Positions 45,570 through 54,046 of a stretch of DNA of 64,000 nt are shown here, in pieces; position 1 is the first letter of the stretch; every line of letters starts with the position of its first letter. The DNA is from Aeromonas lusitana (lineage in GTDB: Bacteria; Pseudomonadota; Gammaproteobacteria; Enterobacterales; Aeromonadaceae). Location of the stretch: assembly GCF_002812985.1 (NCBI RefSeq), contig NZ_PGCP01000004.1:1-64000 (forward strand), in the 5' to 3' direction. The notes under the pieces are model-generated. The model saw only the letters and a list, made by a program, of their open reading frames with translations. It was not told where the DNA came from and did no database searches. A program made the translations under genes and the position numbers.

Positions 45570-45760
45570 ATTTTGCCTTGAACTATTTTTTCACATCATT
45601 ATGCTGACTCTTAAACGAGCGCCCGCTCAAGACCAGTTAAAACCACTGGTTGCGATGAAAAAAACAGCGGGGCTCTTTTTTTTTACCCCTGAACAGCACT
45701 GGTCGCTGACCAATAAAAAACTATAACAAGCAATAGTTTACAAGACAGACGAGGTTGAAC
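45570..45760 (+). promoter_or_regulatory. AT-rich structured leader between trmN6 and brnQ
   Basis: GAGCGCCCGCT (45617-45627) pairs, with one bulged base, with AGCGGGGCTC about 35 bases later, which runs straight into nine T: a strong intrinsic terminator. The loop holds a second perfect hairpin ACCAGT/ACTGGT (45633-45651). A frame from ATG 45601 runs 41 codons through the terminator (MLTLKRAPAQDQLKPL and so on). It could simply end trmN6, or act as an attenuator for brnQ. Confidence 0.6.
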
Positions 45761-47068
45761 TTGACGAAATCACTCACATTATCAGACGTGCTCGGATTGG
45801 GCTTCATGACCTTCGCCTTCTACTTGGGCGCCGGTAACATCATCTTCCCGCCGCTCGCCGGTTACATGGCGGGTGAACACCTCTCCCTGGCCATGCTGGG
45901 CTTCCTGGTCACCGCCGTGGGCCTGCCGCTCATCACCATCCTCGCCGTCGCCAAGGCCGGCAACGGCTGGGCCGGCATGACCAAGCTGCTGCCCGCCGGT
46001 GTCGCCACCGCCCTGGCGGTCGCCATCTACATCATCATTGGCCCGGCCTTCGCCGCCCCCCGTACCGGCCTGGTGGCCTACGAGATGGGCCTCAAGCCCT
46101 TCCTCGGCGACATGGGTCAGGCCGGTCTGGTTGCCTATACCGTGGTCTTCTTCGGCGTGGCCATCCTGGTCTCCATGAACCAGGGCAAGCTGATGGATGC
46201 CATCGGCAAATACCTGACTCCTGTGCTGATGCTGCTGCTGCTGACCCTGGCCATCGGTGTCTTCGTCGCGCCCCAGGGCACCATGCCCGCCGCCGCCGGC
46301 GACTACCAGAGCGGTCCCTTTGTGAAGGGGATCCTGGAAGGCTACAACACCATGGACACCCTGGCGTCCCTGATGTTTGGCGCCCTGATCGTCGACCTGC
46401 TGCGCCAGAAGGGCATCAACGACTACCAGAGCCAGTTCAAGTACCTGGCCATCGCCGGTGTCATCTCCGCCATCGGCCTCTCCGTGGTCTATGTCTCCCT
46501 GTTCCAGCTGGGTAACACTGCCGCCGGTGTGGCGAACGATGTCAGCAACGGTGGCGCCATCGTCAACGCCTACGTGCTGAGCCTGTTCGGTCAACCTGGT
46601 CAGTTCATCCTGGCTGCCATCATCACCCTGGCCTGCTTCACCACCGCCGTGGGTCTGATCTCCGCCTGCTCCGACTTCTTCCACAACCTCACCGGCATGG
46701 CTTACAAGAAGCTGGTGGTGCTGCTGGGGGTCATCTGCGCCGTGGTCGCCAACGTGGGCCTGAGCCAGCTCATCAGCCTCTCCATCCCGGTACTGGTCGC
46801 CATCTACCCGGTCGCCGTGGCCCTGGTGCTGGTCACCTTCCTGAAGGGTTACTTCGGTCGTCCGCGCCTGGTGTTCCGCTCCGTGCTGCTGGTCGCCTTC
46901 CTGTTCGGCTGCCTCGATGGTCTGGGTGCCGCCGGCATGAAGATGGATGCGTTCGCCTTCCTGCCGCTGTTTGACAAGGGCCTGGCCTGGTTGCTGCCAA
47001 CCCTGCTGGCCTGTGGCATCGGCATGGCGGTGCGCTCCGGCGACAAGCTGGCCGCCGAAGCCGCCTGA
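45761..47068 (+). CDS. brnQ: Branched-chain amino acid transporter BrnQ
   Basis: 435 residues with about 12 membrane helices. GLGFMTFAFYLGAGNIIFPPLAGYMAG and the GLSQLISLSIPVLVAIYP region match the LIVCS family. It imports Leu, Ile and Val with Na+ or H+. A TTG start at 45761 is preferred because GAGG lies six bases before it; a TTG two codons earlier abuts the GAGG. Codons are strongly biased to C/G-ending forms, which suggests high expression. Confidence 0.94.
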   Translation: MTKSLTLSDVLGLGFMTFAFYLGAGNIIFPPLAGYMAGEHLSLAMLGFLVTAVGLPLITILAVAKAGNGWAGMTKLLPAGVATALAVAIYIIIGPAFAAPRTGLVAYEMGLKPFLGDMGQAGLVAYTVVFFGVAILVSMNQGKLMDAIGKYLTPVLMLLLLTLAIGVFVAPQGTMPAAAGDYQSGPFVKGILEGYNTMDTLASLMFGALIVDLLRQKGINDYQSQFKYLAIAGVISAIGLSVVYVSLFQLGNTAAGVANDVSNGGAIVNAYVLSLFGQPGQFILAAIITLACFTTAVGLISACSDFFHNLTGMAYKKLVVLLGVICAVVANVGLSQLISLSIPVLVAIYPVAVALVLVTFLKGYFGRPRLVFRSVLLVAFLFGCLDGLGAAGMKMDAFAFLPLFDKGLAWLLPTLLACGIGMAVRSGDKLAAEAA

Positions 47069-47084
47069 TAGTTCAAAAGCATAA

Positions 47085-47114
47085 AAAAGAGGCCAGCATC
47101 CGCTGGCCTCTTTT
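47085..47114. terminator. Bidirectional terminator after brnQ
   Basis: A perfect 13-bp stem (47085-47097 with 47102-47114) with A and T tails, between brnQ and the convergent small membrane gene. Confidence 0.92.
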
Positions 47115-47147
47115 GTTTGTGTTTGTTTGCGCGAGATTAGGACGACG

Positions 47148-47375
47148 CTAGAGCACGGACGCTGGCCTGGGTTTGCCGGCCAAGCCATACCAGTGAAACT
47201 CGGTCTGGCCCGCGTGCCAGCTGAGGGTGGCCCAGGGCTGTTTGGGCTGCCAGCGCGGGAAGTCTATCTGCACCCGGTTGTCTTCGTACTTGTAGATGGA
47301 GGTGCTGAGCTGGATATCTGACAGGATAAGCAGCAAGACACCGCCGATGACACTCCATTTCAGCAATTTCCACAT
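47148..47375 (-). CDS. Small membrane-anchored protein of unknown function
   Basis: 75 residues. MWKLLKWSVIGGVLLLILSD is a probable uncleaved membrane anchor; the rest is polar with several Trp (FPRWQPKQPWATLSWHAG). No family recognised. It starts six bases after the cheX stop and precedes a terminator, so it is probably the last gene of zur-cheX. Confidence 0.7.
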   Translation of the reverse strand: MWKLLKWSVIGGVLLLILSDIQLSTSIYKYEDNRVQIDFPRWQPKQPWATLSWHAGQTEFHWYGLAGKPRPASVL

Positions 47376-47381
47376 GATGAG

Positions 47382-47843
47382 TTACTCGAAGCAGATTTCG
47401 ATGGTGGCGCGGCCGTAGTCGGAATCGAACGGCATCATGATCTTGGCGCCATCGGCCCTGTGGGTGATGGTGTGGTTCGGGCCCGAGACTATGATGGGGG
47501 TCGCCATGTCGAACTCATAGCCCTTCTCCCCCAGCATGAGCTTGGCACCGCCCGTCACCATGTTGGTGATCTCCCCCACCATGTCGGTCACTTCCTCGTT
47601 GAGGGTGGTCGGCGCCTCCCCCAGCATGCGGCGCATGATCTCCAGCGCCAGCCCCTTCTCGAAGCTGATGGAGAGGGAGCCACGGGTCTGCGGGCCCACC
47701 ATGCCGATGAGGCCGGACACGTCCCCGCGCGCCAGCTCGTCCGTCTTGCGCTTGGGGGCGCCGGGCTTGAGCTCCAGCTGCGCCATGGTCGACAGCACAT
47801 TGAGCAGGGAGAGCAGGAACGGATTTACAAAATCAGCCTTCAT
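47382..47843 (-). CDS. cheX: CheX-like chemotaxis phosphatase
   Basis: 153 residues from MKADFVNPFLLSLLNVL; the preceding codon is also ATG. The CheC/CheX phosphatase motif ExxxN-like site is seen as Glu91-xx-Asn94 in MVGEITNMVTGGAK. CheX dephosphorylates CheY-P and so resets the flagellar switch. Its start lies inside the 3' end of zur, with an overlap of 11-14 bases. No other che genes are near. Confidence 0.9.
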   Translation of the reverse strand: MKADFVNPFLLSLLNVLSTMAQLELKPGAPKRKTDELARGDVSGLIGMVGPQTRGSLSISFEKGLALEIMRRMLGEAPTTLNEEVTDMVGEITNMVTGGAKLMLGEKGYEFDMATPIIVSGPNHTITHRADGAKIMMPFDSDYGRATIEICFE

Positions 47844-48291
47844 CATGACTTCCTACGGTATCGGAACAGCGAGCACATTGGCCGTGGGCCTCTATGGTCT
47901 TGTTGGTAATAGTAAAGCCATGCTGGTGAGCCTGCTCGGAAAAGGCGCCGTCGATGGCGTTGTCGTGCAGCTCCACCACGTCCCCGCAGCGATCGCAGAT
48001 CAGCAGTTGCATCGGGTGGGCATGGTCGAAGTGGCAGCAGAAGATGAAGGCGTTGAGGGACTCCACCTTGTGGGCGAAGCCCTGCTCCAGCAGGAAGTCG
48101 AGGGCCCGATAGACGGTCGGCGGCTTGGCATGGGCCTCGGTCTGCTGCAACTGGGCGAGCAGATCGTAGGCGCTGATGGCATTGCCATGGGCGGCAAGCA
48201 GCCGGAACACCTGGCGCCGGGTCGGGGTGAAGCGGATCCCGCGTTGTTCACACAGGCGCTCCGCTCGTAGTAAGAGTTGGTCTTGATTCAT
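47833..48291 (-). CDS. zur: Zinc uptake regulator Zur (Fur family)
   Basis: 152 residues from MNQDQLLLRAERLCEQRGIRFTPTRRQVFRLL. The DNA-recognition helix PPTVYRALDFLLEQGF and two structural Zn cysteine pairs (LLICDRCGDVVEL; GQCARCSD) support Zur over Fur. It represses zinc uptake genes. It overlaps cheX at its 3' end. Confidence 0.92.
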   Translation of the reverse strand: MNQDQLLLRAERLCEQRGIRFTPTRRQVFRLLAAHGNAISAYDLLAQLQQTEAHAKPPTVYRALDFLLEQGFAHKVESLNAFIFCCHFDHAHPMQLLICDRCGDVVELHDNAIDGAFSEQAHQHGFTITNKTIEAHGQCARCSDTVGSHDEG

Positions 48292-48674
48292 GATCACGCG
48301 ATACCCAGTCAATTAGCCGGATACTATCACAGGGCCTTGCCCAGGCGGCGACAAAATTCATTTTCCAGGCCTGCCTCACAGAGTCGGAAACAAGCCGGCA
48401 TTGGACGCTATCATTGCGCCATCACGCCCGCATCTGACCCCATCACCCGCCCCGCACTCCCCCGGCTCACCCCGTTGTCGGCATGGGTAGAAACGGGAAT
48501 GTCACCTCGCCTCTCAACAGGCGCACTCCCTGCTCGGTTCTCCTCTGCCATGATGGGCGCCGTGCCCTATTTGTTCCCTCAAGTAATAAAAGATGCAACG
48601 CCGACCCCATCCAACCCGTATCCAGACCGGATTATCCTGCACTCAATGTAATAATCACTGGAAGGATAGTTAAG
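48292..48674. other. Gene-free region between zur and the SDR gene
   Basis: About 380 bases with mixed composition. Short frames exist but have no ribosome site or recognisable motif. It must hold the divergent promoters of zur and the SDR gene. I found no Zur box or hairpin with a T-run. Confidence 0.5.
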
Positions 48675-49412
48675 ATGAATACCAAGACTGTGATCGTGAC
48701 TGGCGCCTCGAGCGGTATCGGCTTTGCCATTGCAAAGGCCTATCTGGCACGGGGCTATAACGTGGTGGCCAATGCCCGCACCCATGAGGATCTGGCAGAG
48801 GCCGCCGAGCGCCTCGGCGCACCGGAGAACTTGCTGCTGGTGGCCGGCGACATCGCCAGACCCGAGACGGCCGCCGCCCTGTTCGTTCAGGGGCAGCAGC
48901 ACTTCGGTCGGGTGGACGTGCTGGTGAACAATGCGGGGGTCTTCATCTCCAAGCCCATCGCCGAGTACGACGAGGCCGATATCGAGACCATGCTGGGTAC
49001 CAACCTCAAGGGATTCATCTATCCCTCCCAGGCCGCGGCCGCCCACATGCGGGCTCATGGCGGCGGGCAGATCATCGCCATCACGGCGGCGCTCGCCATG
49101 CAGCCCAATATAAACGTCCCCGCCCTGCTGCCCATCATGGCCAAGGGGGGACTGAACCAGGCCGTGCGCGGGCTGGCGCTGGAACTCGCGGAGTCCAACA
49201 TCATGGTCAATGCCATCGCCCCCGGCATCATAGCCACCCCGATGCACGGCCAGGATCCAACCGTGCTGGAGGCCCTGAAGTCGATGGCGCCGACCCATCG
49301 CGTGGGAGAGGTGCAAGACATAGTCAAGGCGGTCATGTATCTGACCGATAGCAGCTTCGTCACCGGCAGCATCATGGTGGTGGATGGCGGCTCCACCACC
49401 GGCAAGTGGTAA
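48675..49412 (+). CDS. Atypical short-chain dehydrogenase/reductase lacking the usual catalytic Tyr
   Basis: 245 residues from MNTKTVIVTGASSGIGFAIA. The Rossmann TGASSGIG and the NNAG motif (VLVNNAGVF, 84-90) are normal, as is the PG segment NAIAPGIIATPMH. At the active site the YxxxK motif reads PIMAK (153-157): Lys is kept but Tyr is replaced by Pro, and the catalytic Ser region reads ITAA. It may use another residue or be a non-canonical NAD(P)-dependent enzyme. The tautomerase gene follows ten bases later. Confidence 0.88.
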   Translation: MNTKTVIVTGASSGIGFAIAKAYLARGYNVVANARTHEDLAEAAERLGAPENLLLVAGDIARPETAAALFVQGQQHFGRVDVLVNNAGVFISKPIAEYDEADIETMLGTNLKGFIYPSQAAAAHMRAHGGGQIIAITAALAMQPNINVPALLPIMAKGGLNQAVRGLALELAESNIMVNAIAPGIIATPMHGQDPTVLEALKSMAPTHRVGEVQDIVKAVMYLTDSSFVTGSIMVVDGGSTTGKW

Positions 49413-49422
49413 GGAGAACACC

Positions 49423-49629
49423 ATGCCCTACGTCAACATCAAAATCACCGACGAGCAGGTGACAGCACAGCAGAAGCAGGCGCTGATCCAGGGGGTGACC
49501 AGTCTGCTCGAGCGGGTGCTGAACAAGCCACCGGCCACCACCTTCGTGGTCATCGACGAGGTCGCGACCGACAACTGGGGGGTGGGCGGCGAGACCGTCT
49601 CCGCCCTGCGCCGCCGACAGGGAAAATAG
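49423..49629 (+). CDS. 4-oxalocrotonate tautomerase family protein
   Basis: 68 residues from MPYVNIKITDEQVTAQQK. Pro2, which becomes the catalytic N-terminal proline, and the family segment PPATTFVVIDEV with NWGVGGE are present. Such enzymes tautomerise enol/keto acids. AAGGAG precedes the ATG. Co-transcribed with the SDR gene (10-base gap), which suggests both act in one small oxidation/isomerisation route. Confidence 0.92.
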   Translation: MPYVNIKITDEQVTAQQKQALIQGVTSLLERVLNKPPATTFVVIDEVATDNWGVGGETVSALRRRQGK

Positions 49630-49710
49630 GGCCGAAAGGATTGGTTTGGAGGGACAGGACCGGCGCCCCTGATAGAATGGGGCGCGTTATCACAGGAGAG
49701 TCGACGCCGT

Positions 49711-50625
49711 ATGCAACATAACTTGAGCGACATCATGCTGGGCAGCATAGAGCTGTTCTGCCTCGCCGCCGAGCACCAGAGCTTTACGGTCGCCGCCCAA
49801 GAGGCCGGCATCTCGCCGGCGGCGGTGAGCCGGGCCATGATGCGGCTGGAGGAGCGGCTCGGCATCCCCCTGTTTATCCGCACCACCCGCCAGGTGCGCC
49901 TGACCGACGCCGGGCGCCAGTATGCCGCCCAGTGCCGCGCTGCCCTTGCGCTGCTGCACGAGGCCGATCAGCAGGCCATGGGGGCCCAGCAGATCCCCGC
50001 TGGCAAGGTGCGCATCAGCCTGCCCGCCCCTTATGCCCATTGGCGGCTGTTCCCCCGCATTGCCTTGTTCCAACAACGCTACCCCCTGGTCGAGCTGGAA
50101 TTTCACATCAGCACCCACAGCGTCAACGTCGCCCGCGATGACTACGATCTGGCCATTCGTGGCAGCGAGCTGGCGGACTCGACCCTGATCGCCCGCAAGC
50201 TTGAAGATGCCGAACTGGTGATGGTGGCCTCGCCTAGCTACCTCGCCCGCCATCCCCCCATCAAGAGCTGGCAGGGGCTCGCCGACCACCAGTGCCTCGG
50301 TTTCATCCTGCCGGGCAGCGGCCGCCTCGCCCCCTGGCTGCTCAAGATCGACGGAACCCAGCAGGAGCTGGCCGTCGGCGGCGGCGCCCTCTGCTCAGAG
50401 GATTATCTCGGCGGCCTCTCCCTGGCCAAGGGGGGCGCCGGCATCTACCAGATGTATCGCTTCGTGGTGGCGGAGGCCCTGCAGCGCGGCGAGCTGAGCG
50501 AGGTGCTGCCATCCTGCAACGGCGCCACCCGCCCCTTCTACCTCATCTATCCCCAGGCCAGCTTCATGCCCCCTTGCGTGCGGGTCTTCGTGGACTTCCT
50601 GCTGGAGCAGCTGCGCCAGCCCTGA
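49711..50625 (+). CDS. LysR-family transcriptional regulator
   Basis: 304 residues. A helix-turn-helix near the N-terminus (FTVAAQEAGISPAAVSRAMMRLEERLG) is followed by an effector-binding domain. The AGGAG upstream supports the ATG at 49711. It lies downstream of the SDR-tautomerase pair on the same strand, 81 bases apart, so it may be their regulator; inducer unknown. Confidence 0.87.
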   Translation: MQHNLSDIMLGSIELFCLAAEHQSFTVAAQEAGISPAAVSRAMMRLEERLGIPLFIRTTRQVRLTDAGRQYAAQCRAALALLHEADQQAMGAQQIPAGKVRISLPAPYAHWRLFPRIALFQQRYPLVELEFHISTHSVNVARDDYDLAIRGSELADSTLIARKLEDAELVMVASPSYLARHPPIKSWQGLADHQCLGFILPGSGRLAPWLLKIDGTQQELAVGGGALCSEDYLGGLSLAKGGAGIYQMYRFVVAEALQRGELSEVLPSCNGATRPFYLIYPQASFMPPCVRVFVDFLLEQLRQP

Positions 50626-51030
50626 GCCCGGAGCGCGGCCACTCAGCGTCGGGGTCATGAGTCGGACCGAGCCGCGACGACAAAATGGCCCGATAATCCT
50701 GCAGTGATGATATCGGGCCGATGGGGTGACCGGGCCACCGGCCAGACCGGCGCCGATCTCGGCCCCCTTCCCTGGCTCCCTATTCCGGGCGCCCGGCAAG
50801 ACAGACCCAGGCCGGACTGGATCGGGTTCTTCCGCTACCGGTTCGCCGGTTTTCCTGCCAAAAAGGGGCGATTCAGGCTAAACTGTCGCGCTTTGCAGGC
50901 AGGTAGCGACACAGCCGTCGCGATGGCCACGCCCTCATATTGCGCACCTCTGGGTGCAGCCCAGCCGCCTCGGTCAGCCGAGGGCTGGCGCTATCATCGC
51001 TAGTTTGAAACAGGTTGAAAACGGTTAAGC
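50626..51030. other. Gene-free region before dusA with several hairpins
   Basis: About 400 bases. A 9-bp perfect stem GGCCCGATA/TATCGGGCC (50687-50695 with 50711-50719) may end the LysR transcript but has no T-run. A second GC-rich stem-loop lies around 50957-50990 (CAGCC, CCTCGG and their complements), near a GCACC/GGTGC pair. These are close to the dusA start and may be leader structures. No ORF is convincing. Confidence 0.5.
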
Positions 51031-52083
51031 ATGGCTCAAGCACAGATCTCCGACACACAAGACGACGCCCGGCTCACCCCGCAAGGGACTGGTACTCCGA
51101 GCGCCCAGTGTTTTTCCATCGCCCCCATGCTGGACTGGACCGATCGGCATTGCCGCTATTTTCATCGGTTGATGACCAGTCAGACGCTGCTTTATACCGA
51201 GATGGTGACCACTGGCGCCATTATCCACGGCAAAGGCGACTATCTGGGTTACAGCGAGCAGGAGCACCCGATCTCCTTGCAGCTGGGTGGCAGCAACCCG
51301 GCTGATCTGGCGCGCTGCGCCAAGCTGGCCGCAGAGCGCGGCTATGACGAGATCAACCTGAACGTGGGCTGCCCGTCTGATCGGGTGCAGAACGGCCGCT
51401 TCGGTGCCTGCCTGATGGGGGAACCCGCCCTGGTCGCCGACTGCGTCAAGGCGATGCGCGACGTGGTGGATATTCCGGTGACCGTGAAGACCCGGATCGG
51501 CATCGACGATCAGGACTCCTACGAATTCCTGCAAGCCTTCATCGAGCAGGTGCGTGACGCCGGTTGCGACACCTTCATCGTCCACGCCCGCAAGGCCTGG
51601 CTGAGCGGCCTGAGCCCGCGGGAAAACCGCGAGATCCCGCCGCTGGACTACCCGCGCGTCTACAAGGTCAAACAGGACTATGCCAATCTGACCATAGCCC
51701 TCAACGGCGGCGTCACCAGCCTGGAGCAGACCCTGGAACACCTGCAGCACCTGGATGGCGTCATGATGGGCCGCGAGGCCTATCAGAACCCCTACCTGCT
51801 GGCCCAGGTGGATAACCTGCTGTTCGGGCAGAACAACGCAGTGCCAAGCCGCCACGAGGTGGTGCGCATGATGCTGCCCTACATGGAGCAGGAGCTGGCC
51901 AAGGGCAACTACCTCTCCCACATGACCCGCCACATGCTGGGCCTGTTCCAGAACATGCAGGGAGCCCGCGCCTGGCGCCGTCACCTGAGCGAGAACGCCT
52001 GCAAGCAGGGCGCCGGCATCCAGGTGGTGCTGGACGCCATGGCCAAGGTGCCCGAGTTCCCCCAGATTGAGGCGGTGGAATAA
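51031..52083 (+). CDS. dusA: tRNA-dihydrouridine synthase DusA
   Basis: 350 residues. [20 protein letters not shown], the FMN-binding core and the catalytic cysteine segment [21 protein letters not shown] are conserved, as are [21 protein letters not shown] and LNGGV. DusA reduces U20/U20a in tRNA using NADPH and FMN. A 49-codon membrane peptide gene starts three bases after the stop. Confidence 0.97.
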   Translation: MAQAQISDTQDDARLTPQGTGTPSAQCFSIAPMLDWTDRHCRYFHRLMTSQTLLYTEMVTTGAIIHGKGDYLGYSEQEHPISLQLGGSNPADLARCAKLAAERGYDEINLNVGCPSDRVQNGRFGACLMGEPALVADCVKAMRDVVDIPVTVKTRIGIDDQDSYEFLQAFIEQVRDAGCDTFIVHARKAWLSGLSPRENREIPPLDYPRVYKVKQDYANLTIALNGGVTSLEQTLEHLQHLDGVMMGREAYQNPYLLAQVDNLLFGQNNAVPSRHEVVRMMLPYMEQELAKGNYLSHMTRHMLGLFQNMQGARAWRRHLSENACKQGAGIQVVLDAMAKVPEFPQIEAVE

Positions 52084-52086
52084 GCC

Positions 52087-52236
52087 ATGTATCGCTTCAC
52101 CGGTTCCTGGCTGCACAAGGCCCTGGTGCGTCTGTGCGCCGGCATGCTCGCCATCCTTGGCATCAAGCTCAGCGCCTTCTACCTGCTGGGGTTGCTGGTG
52201 GTACTCGGCCTGCACAAGGATCAACTGCTGGGCTGA
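52087..52236 (+). CDS. 49-residue hydrophobic peptide downstream of dusA
   Basis: MYRFTGSWLHKALVRLCAGM continues through a hydrophobic helix pair (LAILGIKLSAFYLLGLLVVLG) and ends HKDQLLG. It begins three bases past the dusA TAA and ends before a strong terminator, so it belongs to the dusA message. In E. coli dusA is followed by pspG, another small membrane protein, but I see no clear similarity. No family recognised. Confidence 0.65.
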   Translation: MYRFTGSWLHKALVRLCAGMLAILGIKLSAFYLLGLLVVLGLHKDQLLG

Positions 52237-52261
52237 GGCCATAGCCCGCCGACAGGCACAA

Positions 52262-52293
52262 AAAAAGCCGGAGCACTGATGCTCCGGCTTTTT
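52262..52293. terminator. Bidirectional terminator after dusA and its membrane peptide
   Basis: A perfect 14-bp stem (52262-52275 with 52280-52293), CTGA loop, A and T tails. Confidence 0.93.
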
Positions 52294-52312
52294 CATATGG
52301 GGGCAGCCCCGG

Positions 52313-52738
52313 CTATTCGCTCAGCTCCACAAACTGCAGCTCGGGAGGCAAGGAGGTCAGCACATCGGCGCAGTAATCCCAGGTCGAGATGCGATAGTGC
52401 TGCAGATCCTCGTCCAGATGCAGGCCATCGGATTCCTGATGGAACCAGCTGGCGAAACGGGAGGGGATGATCAGCTGGATCTGCTCTTCGATGGTGTGGC
52501 TGTCCCGCCCCTCCGCCAGATCGCAATCCTCCATCACCCGCACGGCGAAGATATGGCGAAAACGAACCCGGCACAGGGGCTGCGGCGGCAAGTCTATGCT
52601 GCGCGCACGACCCAGCACCACGGTCAGGGTGTCACTCCAGATATCCTGATGCAGTTCGGCCACGACCAGGCCGGGGGGGAGTTGGCGGGACGGTGCCCAG
52701 GGCACGGCAACCTGCCGAATGGCATTCTTCTGTTCCAT
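52313..52738 (-). CDS. Hypothetical cytoplasmic protein
   Basis: 141 residues from MEQKNAIRQVAVPWAPSRQL, with GAGG six bases upstream; ATGs further upstream are possible. It lacks a signal peptide or membrane helix. The middle VCRVRFRHIFAVRVMEDCDLAEG-like segment and the acidic C-terminus (PPELQFVELSE) do not tell me a family. It lies alone between two terminators, next to hupA. Confidence 0.75.
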   Translation of the reverse strand: MEQKNAIRQVAVPWAPSRQLPPGLVVAELHQDIWSDTLTVVLGRARSIDLPPQPLCRVRFRHIFAVRVMEDCDLAEGRDSHTIEEQIQLIIPSRFASWFHQESDGLHLDEDLQHYRISTWDYCADVLTSLPPELQFVELSE

Positions 52739-52809
52739 ATCCACCTCACTACAGCGCATGCCATATCCTGAGTGTATCTGAAACAAATTTTAGCGACCAT
52801 GGCAAGAAA

Positions 52810-52831
52810 AAACCCGGCAGATGCCGGGTTT
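52810..52831 (-). terminator. Terminator of hupA
   Basis: A perfect 10-bp stem AAACCCGGCA/TGCCGGGTTT (52810-52819 with 52822-52831) followed on the minus strand by six T. Confidence 0.92.
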
Positions 52832-52851
52832 CATTCGATAACTTTACGCGA

Positions 52852-53124
52852 TTACTTGACGGCGTCTTTCAGCGCCTTGCCTGCCACAAAGGACGGCACA
52901 TTGGCGGCTGCAATCTGGATCTCTTTACCAGTTTGCGGGTTGCGACCGGTACGGCCCGCACGATGGTTGACCTTGAAGGTACCAAAACCCACCAACTGAA
53001 CGGCATCGCCCTCTTTCAGGCTCTGGGTAATACCATTGATGATCTCTTCCAGAGCAACTTTGGCCTGAGCTTTGCTCAGGTCTGCTTTGGCGGCAATTGC
53101 ATCGACAAGTTGAGCTTTGTTCAT
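52852..53124 (-). CDS. hupA: DNA-binding protein HU-alpha
   Basis: 90 residues from [20 protein letters not shown]. The beta-arm segment [20 protein letters not shown] and the end [19 protein letters not shown] match HupA rather than HupB. It is an abundant nucleoid protein that bends and compacts DNA. An eight-codon in-frame extension is not family-like. A strong terminator follows. Confidence 0.97.
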   Translation of the reverse strand: MNKAQLVDAIAAKADLSKAQAKVALEEIINGITQSLKEGDAVQLVGFGTFKVNHRAGRTGRNPQTGKEIQIAAANVPSFVAGKALKDAVK

Positions 53125-53461
53125 AACATTTCCTTTATGATCGGGCATTTAGCACCGGGCCACTCTATTCAAAAAAAAACACTCAGGCAAAGGCTTTATC
53201 AGCCGGATTGGCTTGAATGCTGGGGTTTTCATCAAGATCTGCGAAAATAGTCACATATCTCGCCCAATCTCGTCCTAGCTGACGACACGGTGGCGAACAA
53301 CCGATGAGGACTTGTACGCAAACCCTCATCTGATGTAACAATATCCCCACACTCCTATTGACGGTCAACAGGATTTTCCCTAGTTATAGGGAGTGTCGTC
53401 AGTCGATGAGAATGACCTGAGGCTGCAGCCATGTGCTTCATGCCAGGCCCACGGAGGGACT
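53125..53461. other. Gene-free region between hupA and rsd
   Basis: About 340 AT-richer bases between the divergent genes hupA and rsd, which must carry both promoters. A TTGACG at 53358-53363 could be a -35 element for rsd, but the -10 downstream is poor. No RNA gene or ORF is convincing. Confidence 0.5.
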
Positions 53462-53944
53462 ATGTTAACTGAACTGGAAAAAACCAAGCGCGCATTGGCA
53501 GGCAAGCACAGGGCAATTGACGACTGGCTGGACGCCAGACAGGCACTATTGGTCGAGTACATGCGACTGGCCGGGCTCATGCCCGCCAGATCCAAGCAAC
53601 GCTCCCTCCCCGGTCACGTCGAGCTGCAACGCTTCTGCGAGCAGCTGGTCGATTACGTCAGCGCCGGTCATTTCGAGATCTACAACCACGTGGTTACCGC
53701 CTTCGAGCAGGCCAGCGGCGACAAGCTGGAGCTGGCCAAACGCATCTACCCCCATATCCGCGCCTGCACCGAATTTGCCCTGGAGTTCAACGACAAGTAC
53801 AGCAATGCCGACGAGGCCCAATTGCTGCTGCTTGACGAGGATCTCAACCAGCTCGGCCCCGTGCTGGAAGACAGGTTCAAGCAGGAGGATCGGCTGGTCA
53901 AGGCGCTGCAGGTGGTCGAATCCCTCAGCCATCAGCGGGTCTGA
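53462..53944 (+). CDS. rsd: Regulator of sigma D (Rsd/AlgQ family)
   Basis: 160 residues from MLTELEKTKRALAGKHRAID; GGAGG five bases upstream fixes the start. An all-helical protein with the family segment IDDWLDARQALLVEYMRLAGL and LPGHVELQRFCEQLVDYVSAGHF. It binds sigma-70 region 4 and frees core RNA polymerase for alternative sigma factors in stationary phase. Confidence 0.94.
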   Translation: MLTELEKTKRALAGKHRAIDDWLDARQALLVEYMRLAGLMPARSKQRSLPGHVELQRFCEQLVDYVSAGHFEIYNHVVTAFEQASGDKLELAKRIYPHIRACTEFALEFNDKYSNADEAQLLLLDEDLNQLGPVLEDRFKQEDRLVKALQVVESLSHQRV

Positions 53945-54046
53945 TGCCCAATACCGGAGCCAGTTCAAGATCCTGATGAACAAGGTACATTACACTCTGG
54001 GGCATGACTTTTTAGCACTGCGTCTCGTCGCAGACAGGAGATGAGC

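Noticed and set aside
45601-45726. 41-codon frame in the brnQ leader as a gene
   Set aside because: No Shine-Dalgarno is seen, the product is not hydrophobic or family-like, and it runs through a terminator. It is kept only as part of the leader finding.
48277-48651. 124-codon plus-strand frame between zur and the SDR gene
   Set aside because: Its start lies within zur on the other strand, it lacks a ribosome site, and its composition and motifs do not look like a protein.
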